A DNA stretch of 23,037 nt from Christensenella sp. UBA5893 (GTDB lineage Bacteria > Bacillota > Clostridia > Christensenellales > UBA1242), in assembly GCA_002431905.1 (NCBI GenBank), contig DJER01000023.1, positions 1 to 23,037 on the forward strand. Direction: 5' to 3'. Numbering within the stretch: the stretch's first letter is position 1; each line of letters begins with the position of its first letter. The translations under genes and the position numbers were made by a program. Below the pieces are notes generated by a model. That model searched no databases. It was not told where the DNA came from and was given only the letters and a program-made list of their open reading frames with translations. Below, one piece after another: positions 1 to 6,790 of this stretch.

Positions 1-7
1 GTCAATT

Positions 8-703
8 TTAAAATATCAAAGATTGCAACGTTTGACCTTCTTTTAGTTCTATCATTTTTATATAGCCCGATGCTTTTTTCTCTACTTTCTTTGCATCCGA
101 CATTTTACAAACAATAATATATGCAATTTTGTTTCTTTCTAAATAATTTATGAGATTTGCTGGAACGAATGTGTATCTATTTTTTTCAATGGACTTATTA
201 AGTTCCTTTATATATTGCTCATTATCATCATAATCTTTAAGGTTTAATTCATTAAAGTTCTTGCTTTGTTTAGAAATATTCTCATATTCACTATTTGGTA
301 TTTGAACAATAACAATGCCAGCCTTTGTACTTTCAATATTTTTTAACGCCAAAAACTCAGACAATAATTTATCATAAATTTTTTTTGCCCTTTTTTCCAT
401 TTCTTCAACCGACAATGAAAGTGCTGACTCATTAAGTTTTATTACATCTTTTCCATTCTCTTCGTCAAAATGTACATATTCACCATTTATACCAAGCATT
501 TTTTTTACTTTGTCAATATCAAAATTATATTTTGCAATAATTTTTTTGAAATCATCTCTGTCAAAAAGTGCTGTAAAATTTAATGCAATATCAAGCCTAT
601 GTGCTGTAAGTGCACATGGAATATCCAAATAGTAATTTGAATTGTATTTATAATTCCCACTCAACTTTTTTATTGGCATCAAAAATTCAAATTGCTGTTT
701 CAT
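8..703 (-). CDS. Unrecognised 231-residue soluble protein
   Basis: I do not recognise a family. The protein has no signal peptide or membrane segment and looks cytosolic and mixed alpha/beta. There is a helical, charged middle (about residues 50-115), a hydrophobic strand-like segment near residues 128-136 (GIVIVQIP), a charged Asp/Asn/Lys-rich linker (about 140-175), and a second buried-strand candidate (IAYIIVCK, near residue 195) before a Lys-rich end. The start is well supported: AAAGGGG lies 6 nt upstream of the ATG, and a near-consensus promoter precedes it. It follows serS on the same strand, but a hairpin terminator and its own promoter separate them, so it is probably a separate transcript. 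The stop codon is only 7 nt from the window edge, so downstream partners are unseen. Confidence is high that it is a gene and nil for function. Confidence 0.85.
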   Translation of the reverse strand: MKQQFEFLMPIKKLSGNYKYNSNYYLDIPCALTAHRLDIALNFTALFDRDDFKKIIAKYNFDIDKVKKMLGINGEYVHFDEENGKDVIKLNESALSLSVEEMEKRAKKIYDKLLSEFLALKNIESTKAGIVIVQIPNSEYENISKQSKNFNELNLKDYDDNEQYIKELNKSIEKNRYTFVPANLINYLERNKIAYIIVCKMSDAKKVEKKASGYIKMIELKEGQTLQSLIF

Positions 704-729
704 TTATTTCCCCTTTAAAACTTACAAAC

Positions 730-758
730 ATATTATCATCAAATCCCAATTAAGTCAA
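730..758 (-). promoter_or_regulatory. Sigma-A-type promoter of the 231-residue protein gene
   Basis: On the minus strand TTGACT (758-753) and TAATAT (735-730) are separated by exactly 17 nt, and TGA immediately precedes the -10 as an extended -10 element. The predicted start of transcription near 723 gives a leader of about 20 nt holding the AAAGGGG ribosome site (716-710). This is the best promoter match in the window. Confidence 0.8.
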
Positions 759-780
759 TCTTTATAATGTTTTTAAAATA

Positions 781-806
781 AAAAACACACATTTTTGTGT
801 GTTTTT
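781..806 (-). terminator. Rho-independent terminator of serS
   Basis: AAAAACACACA (781-791) pairs perfectly with TGTGTGTTTTT (796-806) around a TTTT loop, an 11-bp stem. It begins 8 nt after the serS stop codon on the minus strand and is followed by an A/T-rich tract that supplies U residues. It separates serS from the 231-residue gene. The stem is weak in G/C (five such pairs), so some read-through is possible. Confidence 0.75.
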
Positions 807-813
807 GTGATTA

Positions 814-2097
814 TTATTTCTTTACTGGATAAATCTTTTCCATCCCACCCATATATTTTCTCAATACTTCTGGAATTGTTACACTGCCATCTGCATTTTG
901 GCATTGTTCAACAATTGCTGGCAAAACTCTGCTTGTTGCAAGTCCTGAAGCATTAAGAGTGTGACAGAATTTGATTTTTCCTGTTTCTTTGTCTTTGTAA
1001 CGGATATTGCCTCTTCTTGCTTGATAGTCGTTTGCATTGCTTGCGGATGAAACTTCTTTGTAAATCCCCATACTTGGAATCCAAACTTCAATATCATATG
1101 TTCTTGCCATTGAGTGTGAACAATCACCAGCTGCAAGTTTGCTTAACCTAAAGTGAAGTCCAAGACCTTCAACCAATTTGCAAGCTTTGTTTACCAATTC
1201 TTCAAAACTTTGCTTTGAATTTTTTTCTGTTGCATATTGGAACATTTCAACTTTGTTAAATTGATAACCCCTTATCATACCCCTTTCTTCTGTTCTGTAT
1301 GAACCTGCTTCACAACGATAGCATGGAGTGTAAGCAAATAATTTTTCTGGCAAATCTTCTTCTTTTAATATTTCATTTCTATGATAGTTTACAAGTGCAG
1401 TTTCTGCTGTTGGAAGAATAAATTTCTTTGGTTCAACACCTTCAAGCCAAAAAACGTCTTGTTTGAATTTTGGGAATTGACCTGCAACAAATCCACTTTC
1501 TTCATTAAGAATGTGTGGTGGCAAAATAAATTTGTAACCATCTGCAATATGTGTGTCAATAAAATAATTAAGAAGAGCCCATTCAAGTCTTGCACCAAGT
1601 CCCGTATAGAACCATGTGCCTCTGCCACTTACTTTTGCCGCTCTGTCATAGTCAATTAGTCCCAAACTTTCACAAAGTTCAACATGGTCTTTTGGTTTGA
1701 AATCATACTTTCTTGGTTCGCCAAACATTTTTAAAACTTTGTTATTTTCTTTTTCGCCTGGAAGTAAATCATCGTCAGGGATATTTGGAAGTGGTGCAAT
1801 AAAGTTAAATATGCCATCTTCAAGTTCTTTTAACTTTTCATCATACTTTGCAATTTCAACATTCATTTCTTTTACTTTTGCAAATATTTCTTCCACATTT
1901 CCACCCTGTTTTTTTATTACAGGAACGCTTGCTGATAATTGATTTTTTTCTTTCTTTAAATCTTCGGCTTTGACTATAAGTTGTTTCCTTTGATTATACA
2001 TACCAATAAGTGGTGTAAAATCAACATCAAAACCTTTTTTTGTTAATGCATCGTGAACATATTTTGTTTCATTTACAATTCTATTTATGTCTAACAT
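814..2097 (-). CDS. serS: Serine--tRNA ligase (SerRS)
   Basis: This class II aminoacyl-tRNA synthetase charges tRNA-Ser (and tRNA-Sec where present) with serine in the cytosol. The 427-residue length is normal for bacterial SerRS. Residues about 1-100 form the N-terminal tRNA-binding coiled-coil arm (Lys/Glu-rich heptads, about 30-95). The catalytic core has the TAET serine/ATP pocket (230-233), motif 2 with RCE at 261-263 and RGMIRGYQFNKVE at 272-284, and motif 3 HTLNASGLATSR (379-390) ending in its conserved Arg. Motif 2 reads GSYRTEERG where many bacterial enzymes have a GxxGxDTRG-like loop, and motif 3 has ASGLATSR rather than GSGLAVGR, so this is a divergent but apparently intact enzyme. 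AGGAG lies 6 nt before the ATG. The gene is monocistronic: a promoter lies directly upstream and a hairpin follows. There is no room for a T-box leader. Confidence 0.98.
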   Translation of the reverse strand: MLDINRIVNETKYVHDALTKKGFDVDFTPLIGMYNQRKQLIVKAEDLKKEKNQLSASVPVIKKQGGNVEEIFAKVKEMNVEIAKYDEKLKELEDGIFNFIAPLPNIPDDDLLPGEKENNKVLKMFGEPRKYDFKPKDHVELCESLGLIDYDRAAKVSGRGTWFYTGLGARLEWALLNYFIDTHIADGYKFILPPHILNEESGFVAGQFPKFKQDVFWLEGVEPKKFILPTAETALVNYHRNEILKEEDLPEKLFAYTPCYRCEAGSYRTEERGMIRGYQFNKVEMFQYATEKNSKQSFEELVNKACKLVEGLGLHFRLSKLAAGDCSHSMARTYDIEVWIPSMGIYKEVSSASNANDYQARRGNIRYKDKETGKIKFCHTLNASGLATSRVLPAIVEQCQNADGSVTIPEVLRKYMGGMEKIYPVKK

Positions 2098-2115
2098 TTT
2101 TATCTCCTATTTTGA

Positions 2116-2144
2116 ATTATAGACTATTACGCCACAAATTGCAA
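2116..2144 (-). promoter_or_regulatory. Probable serS promoter
   Basis: On the minus strand TTGCAA (2144-2139) and a perfect TATAAT (2121-2116) are separated by 17 nt. Transcription would begin near 2109, giving a leader of only about 12 nt that starts at the AGGAG ribosome site (2108-2104). The short leader excludes a T-box riboswitch if this is the main promoter. Confidence 0.7.
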
Positions 2145-2193
2145 ATAAATAGACAAAAAACAATAAATTCAAAATATTTTTTGCAAAATTTGT

Positions 2194-2222
2194 TTTTTAT
2201 TTTTTAACATATTTTATATAAT
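2194..2222 (+). promoter_or_regulatory. Possible promoter of the Na/Pi symporter gene
   Basis: TATAAT at 2217-2222 is a perfect -10 hexamer about 33 nt before the chosen start codon. The -35 position 17 nt upstream (2194-2199) reads only TTTTTA, so the call rests on the -10 alone in a very AT-rich stretch. It would be divergent from, and non-overlapping with, the serS promoter. Confidence 0.4.
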
Positions 2223-2240
2223 AAAATTACAATACTTTAT

Positions 2241-2248
2241 GGATGGAG
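2241..2248 (+). promoter_or_regulatory. Ribosome binding site that sets the symporter start
   Basis: GGATGGAG (2241-2248) ends 6 nt before the ATG at 2255. It overlaps an in-frame ATG at 2243, which has no Shine-Dalgarno sequence of its own. The site therefore favours initiation at 2255. Confidence 0.75.
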
Positions 2249-2254
2249 CAAATT

Positions 2255-3868
2255 ATGATTGTACAATTTTTATGTGGAATAGGAATATTGCTTTTTGGCG
2301 TAAGCGTTATGAGTTCATCCTTTGAAAAACTATGTGGTGCAAACTTTAAACACAAAATTTCAAAATATGGCAACAGCAAAGTAAAAAACGCTTTGATTGG
2401 TTTTGGTCTTGATATGGTTATGCAATCAAGCACAGCATCTGTTTCGCTTATTATGGGATTGTGTGGTGCTGGGGTTCTAACTTTGGCACAAACAATTGCA
2501 ATTATGATGGGAACAAATATTGCAAGTGCAGTTTCGGTTTTGTGGGTTGCACTTCAAGGTGTTAATATTGTGAGTTATTTTGGGCTTTTGATTGTGATTG
2601 GATTTTTCATAAAGCTATTTGCAAAATCAAACACAATGAAAAACTTTGGAATGTGTCTTTGCGGATTTGGACTTATATTTTGCGGAATGGCATATATGGG
2701 AATTGCAACAAAAGAATTAAGTTCAAGTCAAGGATTTGTGGACTTTTTCTTTAAAATAAACAACCCATGGATATTATTCTTTCTTGGTTTGCTTTTGTCT
2801 GCCCTACTTAACAGTTCGCTTGGAACAACTGCAATTGTTGCATCAATTATGACATCAAATCCGGAACTTTTGTCTATTCATAATGCAAGTTATATAATTT
2901 TTGCAATGAATGTCGGAACATGTTTCACTTTGATTCTGATTGGGCTTACAAGCAAAAATAAGCAATCACTAAAAGTTAGTTTAAGTTACCTTTTATTCAA
3001 CATTATTGGTGCGATTATATTTTGTCTTGTTTCAATCTGGGATTGGATTACGCCAGCAACTTCGTTTATATATGACCCAACATTAAAAATCATTTTTGTA
3101 AACATTATTTTCAATGTTGCCACACTTTTAATCTTGTTACCTTTTACAAATCAAATTGCAAAACTTCTTGACAAAATTATACCCGATAAAAAGCAAGATA
3201 AATTTGAAAATATATCTTCGCTTCCAACCCTTGGTTATATTCAACTTGGTTCAAATTCGATTTCTTATTTTAAAGAAACTTGCCGAACTCTTGAATATGC
3301 AATGGATTACACAAAACACTCATCAAAAAATAGAAAAAATATAATTCTTGAACACGCAGATAATATGATTGTAATGTCAAAAGAAATGAACAAAAAACTT
3401 TTTGAACTTGGTGGTGACTTTTCTTTTGAAAATGAAAAAGAAAAGCATGACATAAACAATATGTTTGTTGGAATTGAAAAAGCGAATGTAAATATTGAAA
3501 AATTGGTTAATTCTTGTGAATATAATAACAAAAAAGTAAAATTTAATGAAAGCCAGCAAAATATATTAAACGAAATGCAGGAAGTCGTTTTGAAAAATAT
3601 TTCACTATCACGAACCATTGTTTCAAATTCTCTTACCAATGGCAGTAAGATTGAACAAAACGACGTGCAAAAAATTGTTGACAATATGGCAAAAATTACA
3701 GCACTTAAAGTCGATGCAAAAAAATCAATCATACAAGAAAACAATACAAGCAACTTTGACAAATTGACCTGCTATCTTAATGTGATAAATTACTTTGAAG
3801 AAATAACAACAAATTTAACTGATATAATTCTTAACATTGCAAATATAGAAACAAAGAAAGATATTTAG
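2255..3868 (+). CDS. Na/phosphate-cotransporter (NptA/PNaS) family membrane protein with PhoU-like tail
   Basis: This is a 537-residue inner-membrane protein of the Na+/Pi cotransporter family, which imports phosphate or a related anion with sodium. About 8-9 hydrophobic segments fill residues 1-305. The family's duplicated signature is visible: QSSTAS (57-62) followed by GTNIAS (86-91) in repeat one, and NSSLGTTA (186-193) followed by MNVGTC (218-223) in repeat two. The usual Gln of the second QSS motif is Asn here, which may affect transport. Residues about 335-537 form a long charged helical region matching the PhoU-like C-terminal domain often fused to this family. I start at 2255 rather than the in-frame ATG at 2243 because the GGAG site overlaps the latter. 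The gene is alone on this strand, its stop lies within a hairpin terminator, and no pst or phoU partner is in view. The substrate is inferred from the family. Confidence 0.9.
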   Translation: MIVQFLCGIGILLFGVSVMSSSFEKLCGANFKHKISKYGNSKVKNALIGFGLDMVMQSSTASVSLIMGLCGAGVLTLAQTIAIMMGTNIASAVSVLWVALQGVNIVSYFGLLIVIGFFIKLFAKSNTMKNFGMCLCGFGLIFCGMAYMGIATKELSSSQGFVDFFFKINNPWILFFLGLLLSALLNSSLGTTAIVASIMTSNPELLSIHNASYIIFAMNVGTCFTLILIGLTSKNKQSLKVSLSYLLFNIIGAIIFCLVSIWDWITPATSFIYDPTLKIIFVNIIFNVATLLILLPFTNQIAKLLDKIIPDKKQDKFENISSLPTLGYIQLGSNSISYFKETCRTLEYAMDYTKHSSKNRKNIILEHADNMIVMSKEMNKKLFELGGDFSFENEKEKHDINNMFVGIEKANVNIEKLVNSCEYNNKKVKFNESQQNILNEMQEVVLKNISLSRTIVSNSLTNGSKIEQNDVQKIVDNMAKITALKVDAKKSIIQENNTSNFDKLTCYLNVINYFEEITTNLTDIILNIANIETKKDI

Positions 3869-3886
3869 CCTCTGCTAAATATCTTT
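3857..3886. terminator. Shared bidirectional terminator containing both stop codons
   Basis: A perfect 13-bp stem (3857-3869 with 3874-3886, loop CTCT) sits exactly at the junction of the convergent symporter gene and 61-residue gene. Plus-strand transcripts meet a run of T up to 3889 after the stem. On the minus strand a T-rich tract follows. Both stop codons (TAG at 3866-3868 plus, TAG at 3877-3875 minus) lie inside the stem, so both proteins end in KKDI. Confidence 0.85.
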
Positions 3887-4060
3887 TTTCTCATTTTTAT
3901 ATTTTTCTTTATCTTCTTCAAGTTTTTTTATTCTTTTATTTAATTCATTTTTTGTTCTAAAATAACTTATCAGCATAATAATCAGTGCAACAAAAGAAAC
4001 TGCCAATGTTATTCCACCTATTATCCACGATATTAAATTTAGTGTTGACGTAAGTAACAT
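3875..4060 (-). CDS. Small single-pass membrane protein with coiled-coil tail
   Basis: This 61-residue protein has one strong hydrophobic helix (about residues 9-33) followed by a highly charged Lys/Glu segment (about 37-59) with coiled-coil character. The tail is probably cytoplasmic, given the basic residues just after the helix. AAGGAG (4072-4067) is 6 nt upstream of the ATG and overlaps the end of the preceding flavoprotein gene, whose stop is only 1 nt away, so translation is probably coupled. It is the last gene of the two-flavoprotein operon, and its stop lies in the shared terminator. I know no family for it. A scaffold or membrane tether for the upstream enzymes is a guess from position. 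Layout and the ribosome site make it a convincing gene despite its size. Confidence 0.8.
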   Translation of the reverse strand: MLLTSTLNLISWIIGGITLAVSFVALIIMLISYFRTKNELNKRIKKLEEDKEKYKNEKKDI

Positions 4061-4061
4061 T

Positions 4062-5630
4062 TTATTCTCCTTTTAATTTTTTGTAAATATGATAGCAAAT
4101 TTTTATCGCATCTTGTGCACTTGATATAATTCCACCAGCGTATCCAGCACCTTCACCACAAGGATAAACACCTTTTACATTGCTACAAAAATCTTCATCC
4201 CTAATTATTGTAATAGGGCTTGAACTTCTTGTTTCAACACCAATCAAGATGTCATCATCTTGTGCAAATCCTTTGTATTTGTTGTTAAAGTCCAAAATCC
4301 CTAGTTTTAAACTTTCATATACAAAATCTGGCAAACAGTTTTTTAGCTCAACAAATTTGTAAAATGGTCTATAAGAACACTCGCCAGCATTTGTTTTGTT
4401 ATATAAAAACGAACCAACTGTTTGAACTGGCGCACCAAAATTTTTGCCACCCAAATCGTATGCCAATTTTTCATATTTTTCTTGAAAATACATTCCTGCC
4501 AAAACATCATCTGATTTCAAATCGCTTGGATTTACATTTACAAGCAATGCTGAATTTGAATATTTGTTATCTCTTGCAAAATTGCTCATTCCATTTGTAA
4601 CAATTTCGCCTTCCCTACTTGAAGATGCAACAACATAACCACCGGGACACATACAAAAAGTGAACATTGCCCTGCCATTGTTTAAATGACTTACAAGTTT
4701 ATAATCGGCATTTGGCAAATTTTTGTTATAGTTTTTACCATACTGCATAACATTAACATTTTCTGCTTTTTGCTCAATTCTAACACCCATTGCAAAAGGT
4801 TTTTGTGCCATATCAAAATTATGATTTTTTAAAACTTTAAATGTATCTCTTGCACTGTGCCCAACACACAGGGCAAGCAAATCAGTTTTAAATTTTTCAA
4901 CTTTGTTTGTTAAAACATCTTTGGTTTCAACATACTTTATCTCATCATTTTCAATCCCCAAATTTACAAGTTTTGTATTAAACAAAACTGTTCCACCAAG
5001 GTCTACAATTTCTTGTCTTATATTCTTTACAACTTGCCTTAACTTATCCGTCCCGATATGAGGTTTACCCTCATACAAAATTTCTTCAGGCGAACCATGC
5101 AAATAAAGTTCTTCAATTGCAATTTTGCAAAATTCATTATTTACATTTGTGTTAAGTTTTCCATCACTGAAAGTTCCTGCTCCACCTTCGCCAAATTGGA
5201 CATTTGAAAACTTGTTTAACTTTACACCATTCCAAAATGCTTGAACACTTTTTTGTCTTGAATCGACATCTTCACCTTGTTCAATAACAATTGGCTCTTG
5301 CCCCATTCTTGCAAGACATAATGCAAAAAACATTCCACTTGGTCCAAAGCCAACAACAATAGGTTTTGTTTTTTTATTTAATTTCTCAAGTTTAATTCCT
5401 TCTATTTTGTAATCTATTTTTTCAAAATTAAGATATTTTTCTTTATCCTTATTTTTTAAATCAACCCCAGCCGAATAAACATAAAAAATATTATTTTTAT
5501 TTCTTGCATCAATAGATTTTTTTAATATTTTTATTTCTTTTATTTCATTTTTTAATAATTTTTCTAATTTATTTTTAAGGTCTTTTTTTGAGCTTTCTAT
5601 TGGCATTTTTATATTATTTATTTTCAGCAT
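4062..5630 (-). CDS. COG2509-type FAD-dependent dehydrogenase
   Basis: This 522-residue cytosolic flavoprotein belongs to the uncharacterised FAD-dependent dehydrogenase family (COG2509) common in Bacillota; its substrate is unknown. The N-terminal ~85 residues form the family's Lys-rich small alpha/beta domain. The dinucleotide-binding fold follows, with IVVGFGPSGM (91-100) and an acidic strand end, VIEQGE, near 115-120. GEGGAGTFSDGK is a characteristic glycine-rich segment. The C-terminus carries PCGEGAGYAGGIISSA, the second FAD-contacting motif. The start is the ATG at 5630: GGAG lies 7 nt upstream, and the frame also runs 20 codons further back but only through the end of the previous gene. 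ATGCTGA makes a 7-nt overlap with the upstream flavoprotein stop, indicating coupled translation. The family is certain; the reaction is not. Confidence 0.93.
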   Translation of the reverse strand: MLKINNIKMPIESSKKDLKNKLEKLLKNEIKEIKILKKSIDARNKNNIFYVYSAGVDLKNKDKEKYLNFEKIDYKIEGIKLEKLNKKTKPIVVGFGPSGMFFALCLARMGQEPIVIEQGEDVDSRQKSVQAFWNGVKLNKFSNVQFGEGGAGTFSDGKLNTNVNNEFCKIAIEELYLHGSPEEILYEGKPHIGTDKLRQVVKNIRQEIVDLGGTVLFNTKLVNLGIENDEIKYVETKDVLTNKVEKFKTDLLALCVGHSARDTFKVLKNHNFDMAQKPFAMGVRIEQKAENVNVMQYGKNYNKNLPNADYKLVSHLNNGRAMFTFCMCPGGYVVASSSREGEIVTNGMSNFARDNKYSNSALLVNVNPSDLKSDDVLAGMYFQEKYEKLAYDLGGKNFGAPVQTVGSFLYNKTNAGECSYRPFYKFVELKNCLPDFVYESLKLGILDFNNKYKGFAQDDDILIGVETRSSSPITIIRDEDFCSNVKGVYPCGEGAGYAGGIISSAQDAIKICYHIYKKLKGE

Positions 5631-6730
5631 AAACTTTCTCCAACAATTTTGCCACTTGTCCAAGCCCATTGCAGGTTGTATCCACCACAAAGCCCATCAA
5701 CATCACACACTTCGCCAATAAAATAAAGCCCGCCAAGCTCTTTATATTCAAGGTCTTGTGTCAAGTCATGCAAGTCAACACCACCATTATTTACTTGGTT
5801 ATTGTCATAAGTTCCAACAATATTAAACTCAAGTGATTTTATATTTTTAACTAGTTTTTGTATGTCGTTTTTATTTGGTTTTTCGTCTTCATTTATTTTG
5901 CAAATATTTAATAAATATTTATTTATTTCTTTATGAAAAATACCCTGCATAAATGTTGACATATTTTTATAGTTATTTTTTAACCTATTCGTTAAAATTT
6001 CTTCCAATTTTTCTTTTGAATATTTTGGCAAAAGGTCAACTGAAATTATGTTTTCATAGTTATGACTTCTTGCAAGCAAACTTGACAAATTAAATATGCA
6101 AATTCCGCTTAATCCATTATCTTTGAATAGGACTTCGCCATATTCACAAAAGCCTTTCAATTTTACTTCAACATTTGATAACCTAAGTCCAGATAATCTT
6201 TTTGTGTTTTGTTTGGTTTTTAATGCGACAAGTGACGGATAGAATTTGTTATATTTTATATTCATATTGTCAAGCAAATTTGGTGTGCTTCCTGTGGCAA
6301 TAACCACCCTGTCAAAATGATATTGCCCATCAATTAAAAATCCATTGCCTTGCTTTTCAATTTTTTGAACTTGTGAGCTAATTACTTTAACATTTTTTTT
6401 ACTTAAATAATTTGCAAATACATCTACAACACTTGTTGCTGTGTTTGATATTGGATATACTCTGCCCATATCGTCAACATATGTCAAAAGCCCAATCTTG
6501 TCAAAAAAATCAAGTGTGCTTTTATAGTCAAATCTTTGCAAGTAAGATTCTATATTTGTGTTATAAGAAAAGTTGTTATAATTTATATTCGTAAGATTGC
6601 ACCTACCATTACCGGTAAGCAAAATTTTTTTACCTAATTTTTCTTCATTTGAAAAAATTGTTACATCGCCTGTGCAAAAACTTGCACACATAAGGGCACT
6701 TGCCCCACCACCTATAATTGCTATTTCCAT
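5624..6730 (-). CDS. HI0933/BaiN-like FAD-binding flavoprotein (COG2081)
   Basis: This 368-residue enzyme belongs to the family annotated variously as HI0933-like flavoprotein, aminoacetone-oxidase-family FAD enzyme, or BaiN; BaiN acts on bile-acid intermediates in gut Clostridia. It opens directly with the Rossmann motif IAIIGGGASAL (3-13). It then has the family hallmark GNGRCNLTN (40-48), ATGSTP (145-150) at the second nucleotide-binding strand, and GLCGGYNLQWAWTSG near the C-terminus. It is somewhat shorter than the usual ~400 residues. There is no Shine-Dalgarno sequence. The start must be the ATG at 6730 because the FAD fold begins at once, and a promoter lies so close that the mRNA may be leaderless. 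It is the first gene of an operon with the COG2509 enzyme and a small membrane protein. The family call is firm; the bile-acid role is only a possibility. Confidence 0.93.
   Translation of the reverse strand: MEIAIIGGGASALMCASFCTGDVTIFSNEEKLGKKILLTGNGRCNLTNINYNNFSYNTNIESYLQRFDYKSTLDFFDKIGLLTYVDDMGRVYPISNTATSVVDVFANYLSKKNVKVISSQVQKIEKQGNGFLIDGQYHFDRVVIATGSTPNLLDNMNIKYNKFYPSLVALKTKQNTKRLSGLRLSNVEVKLKGFCEYGEVLFKDNGLSGICIFNLSSLLARSHNYENIISVDLLPKYSKEKLEEILTNRLKNNYKNMSTFMQGIFHKEINKYLLNICKINEDEKPNKNDIQKLVKNIKSLEFNIVGTYDNNQVNNGGVDLHDLTQDLEYKELGGLYFIGEVCDVDGLCGGYNLQWAWTSGKIVGESLC
5638..5641 (-). promoter_or_regulatory. Ribosome binding site that sets the COG2509 gene start
   Basis: GGAG on the minus strand, 7 nt before the ATG at 5630-5628, lies inside the 3' end of the upstream flavoprotein gene. 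It supports the internal ATG over the in-frame ATG at 5690, which would give a longer overlap. Confidence 0.75.
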
Positions 6731-6736
6731 AGATAC

Positions 6737-6765
6737 ATTTTAACATATACACAAAAAAAGTACAA
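6737..6765 (-). promoter_or_regulatory. Extended -10 promoter of the flavoprotein operon, probably leaderless
   Basis: On the minus strand TTGTAC (6765-6760) is 17 nt from TAAAAT (6742-6737), with TGT just before the -10 as an extended element. The -10 ends only 6 nt before the ATG at 6730, so transcription would start at about the first base of the start codon. The weak -35 lies inside the terminator stem of the giant gene. Confidence 0.55.
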
Positions 6766-6785
6766 ACCTATGTTTGTACTTTTTT
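6754..6785 (-). terminator. Rho-independent terminator of the giant surface-protein gene
   Basis: A perfect 14-bp stem (6754-6767 with 6772-6785, 4-nt loop) begins 5 nt after the giant gene's TAA on the minus strand. It runs into a tract of T residues, partly inside the stem. The only G/C pairs lie in the GTAC and GTTTG part of the stem. Its downstream arm doubles as the -35 region of the next operon. Confidence 0.8.
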
Positions 6786-6790
6786 GTTTG

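Noticed and set aside
2243..2254. Symporter start at the ATG at 2243
   Set aside because: It overlaps the GGAG site and lacks a Shine-Dalgarno of its own. The hydrophobic N-terminus typical of the family begins after the 2255 start.
2098..2254. T-box or other riboswitch before serS
   Set aside because: I saw no specifier stem or T-box sequence, and a good promoter directly abuts the ribosome site. A faint possibility remains if a more distal promoter exists.
3307..3762. A 151-codon minus-strand frame inside the symporter gene
   Set aside because: It is antisense to the PhoU-like tail. Its Phe/Ile/Ser-rich composition mirrors Lys/Glu/Asn codons on the coding strand.
5631..5690. A longer COG2509 protein starting at the ATG at 5690
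   Set aside because: These 20 codons lie inside the C-terminal motif of the upstream flavoprotein. GGAG is correctly spaced for the ATG at 5630.
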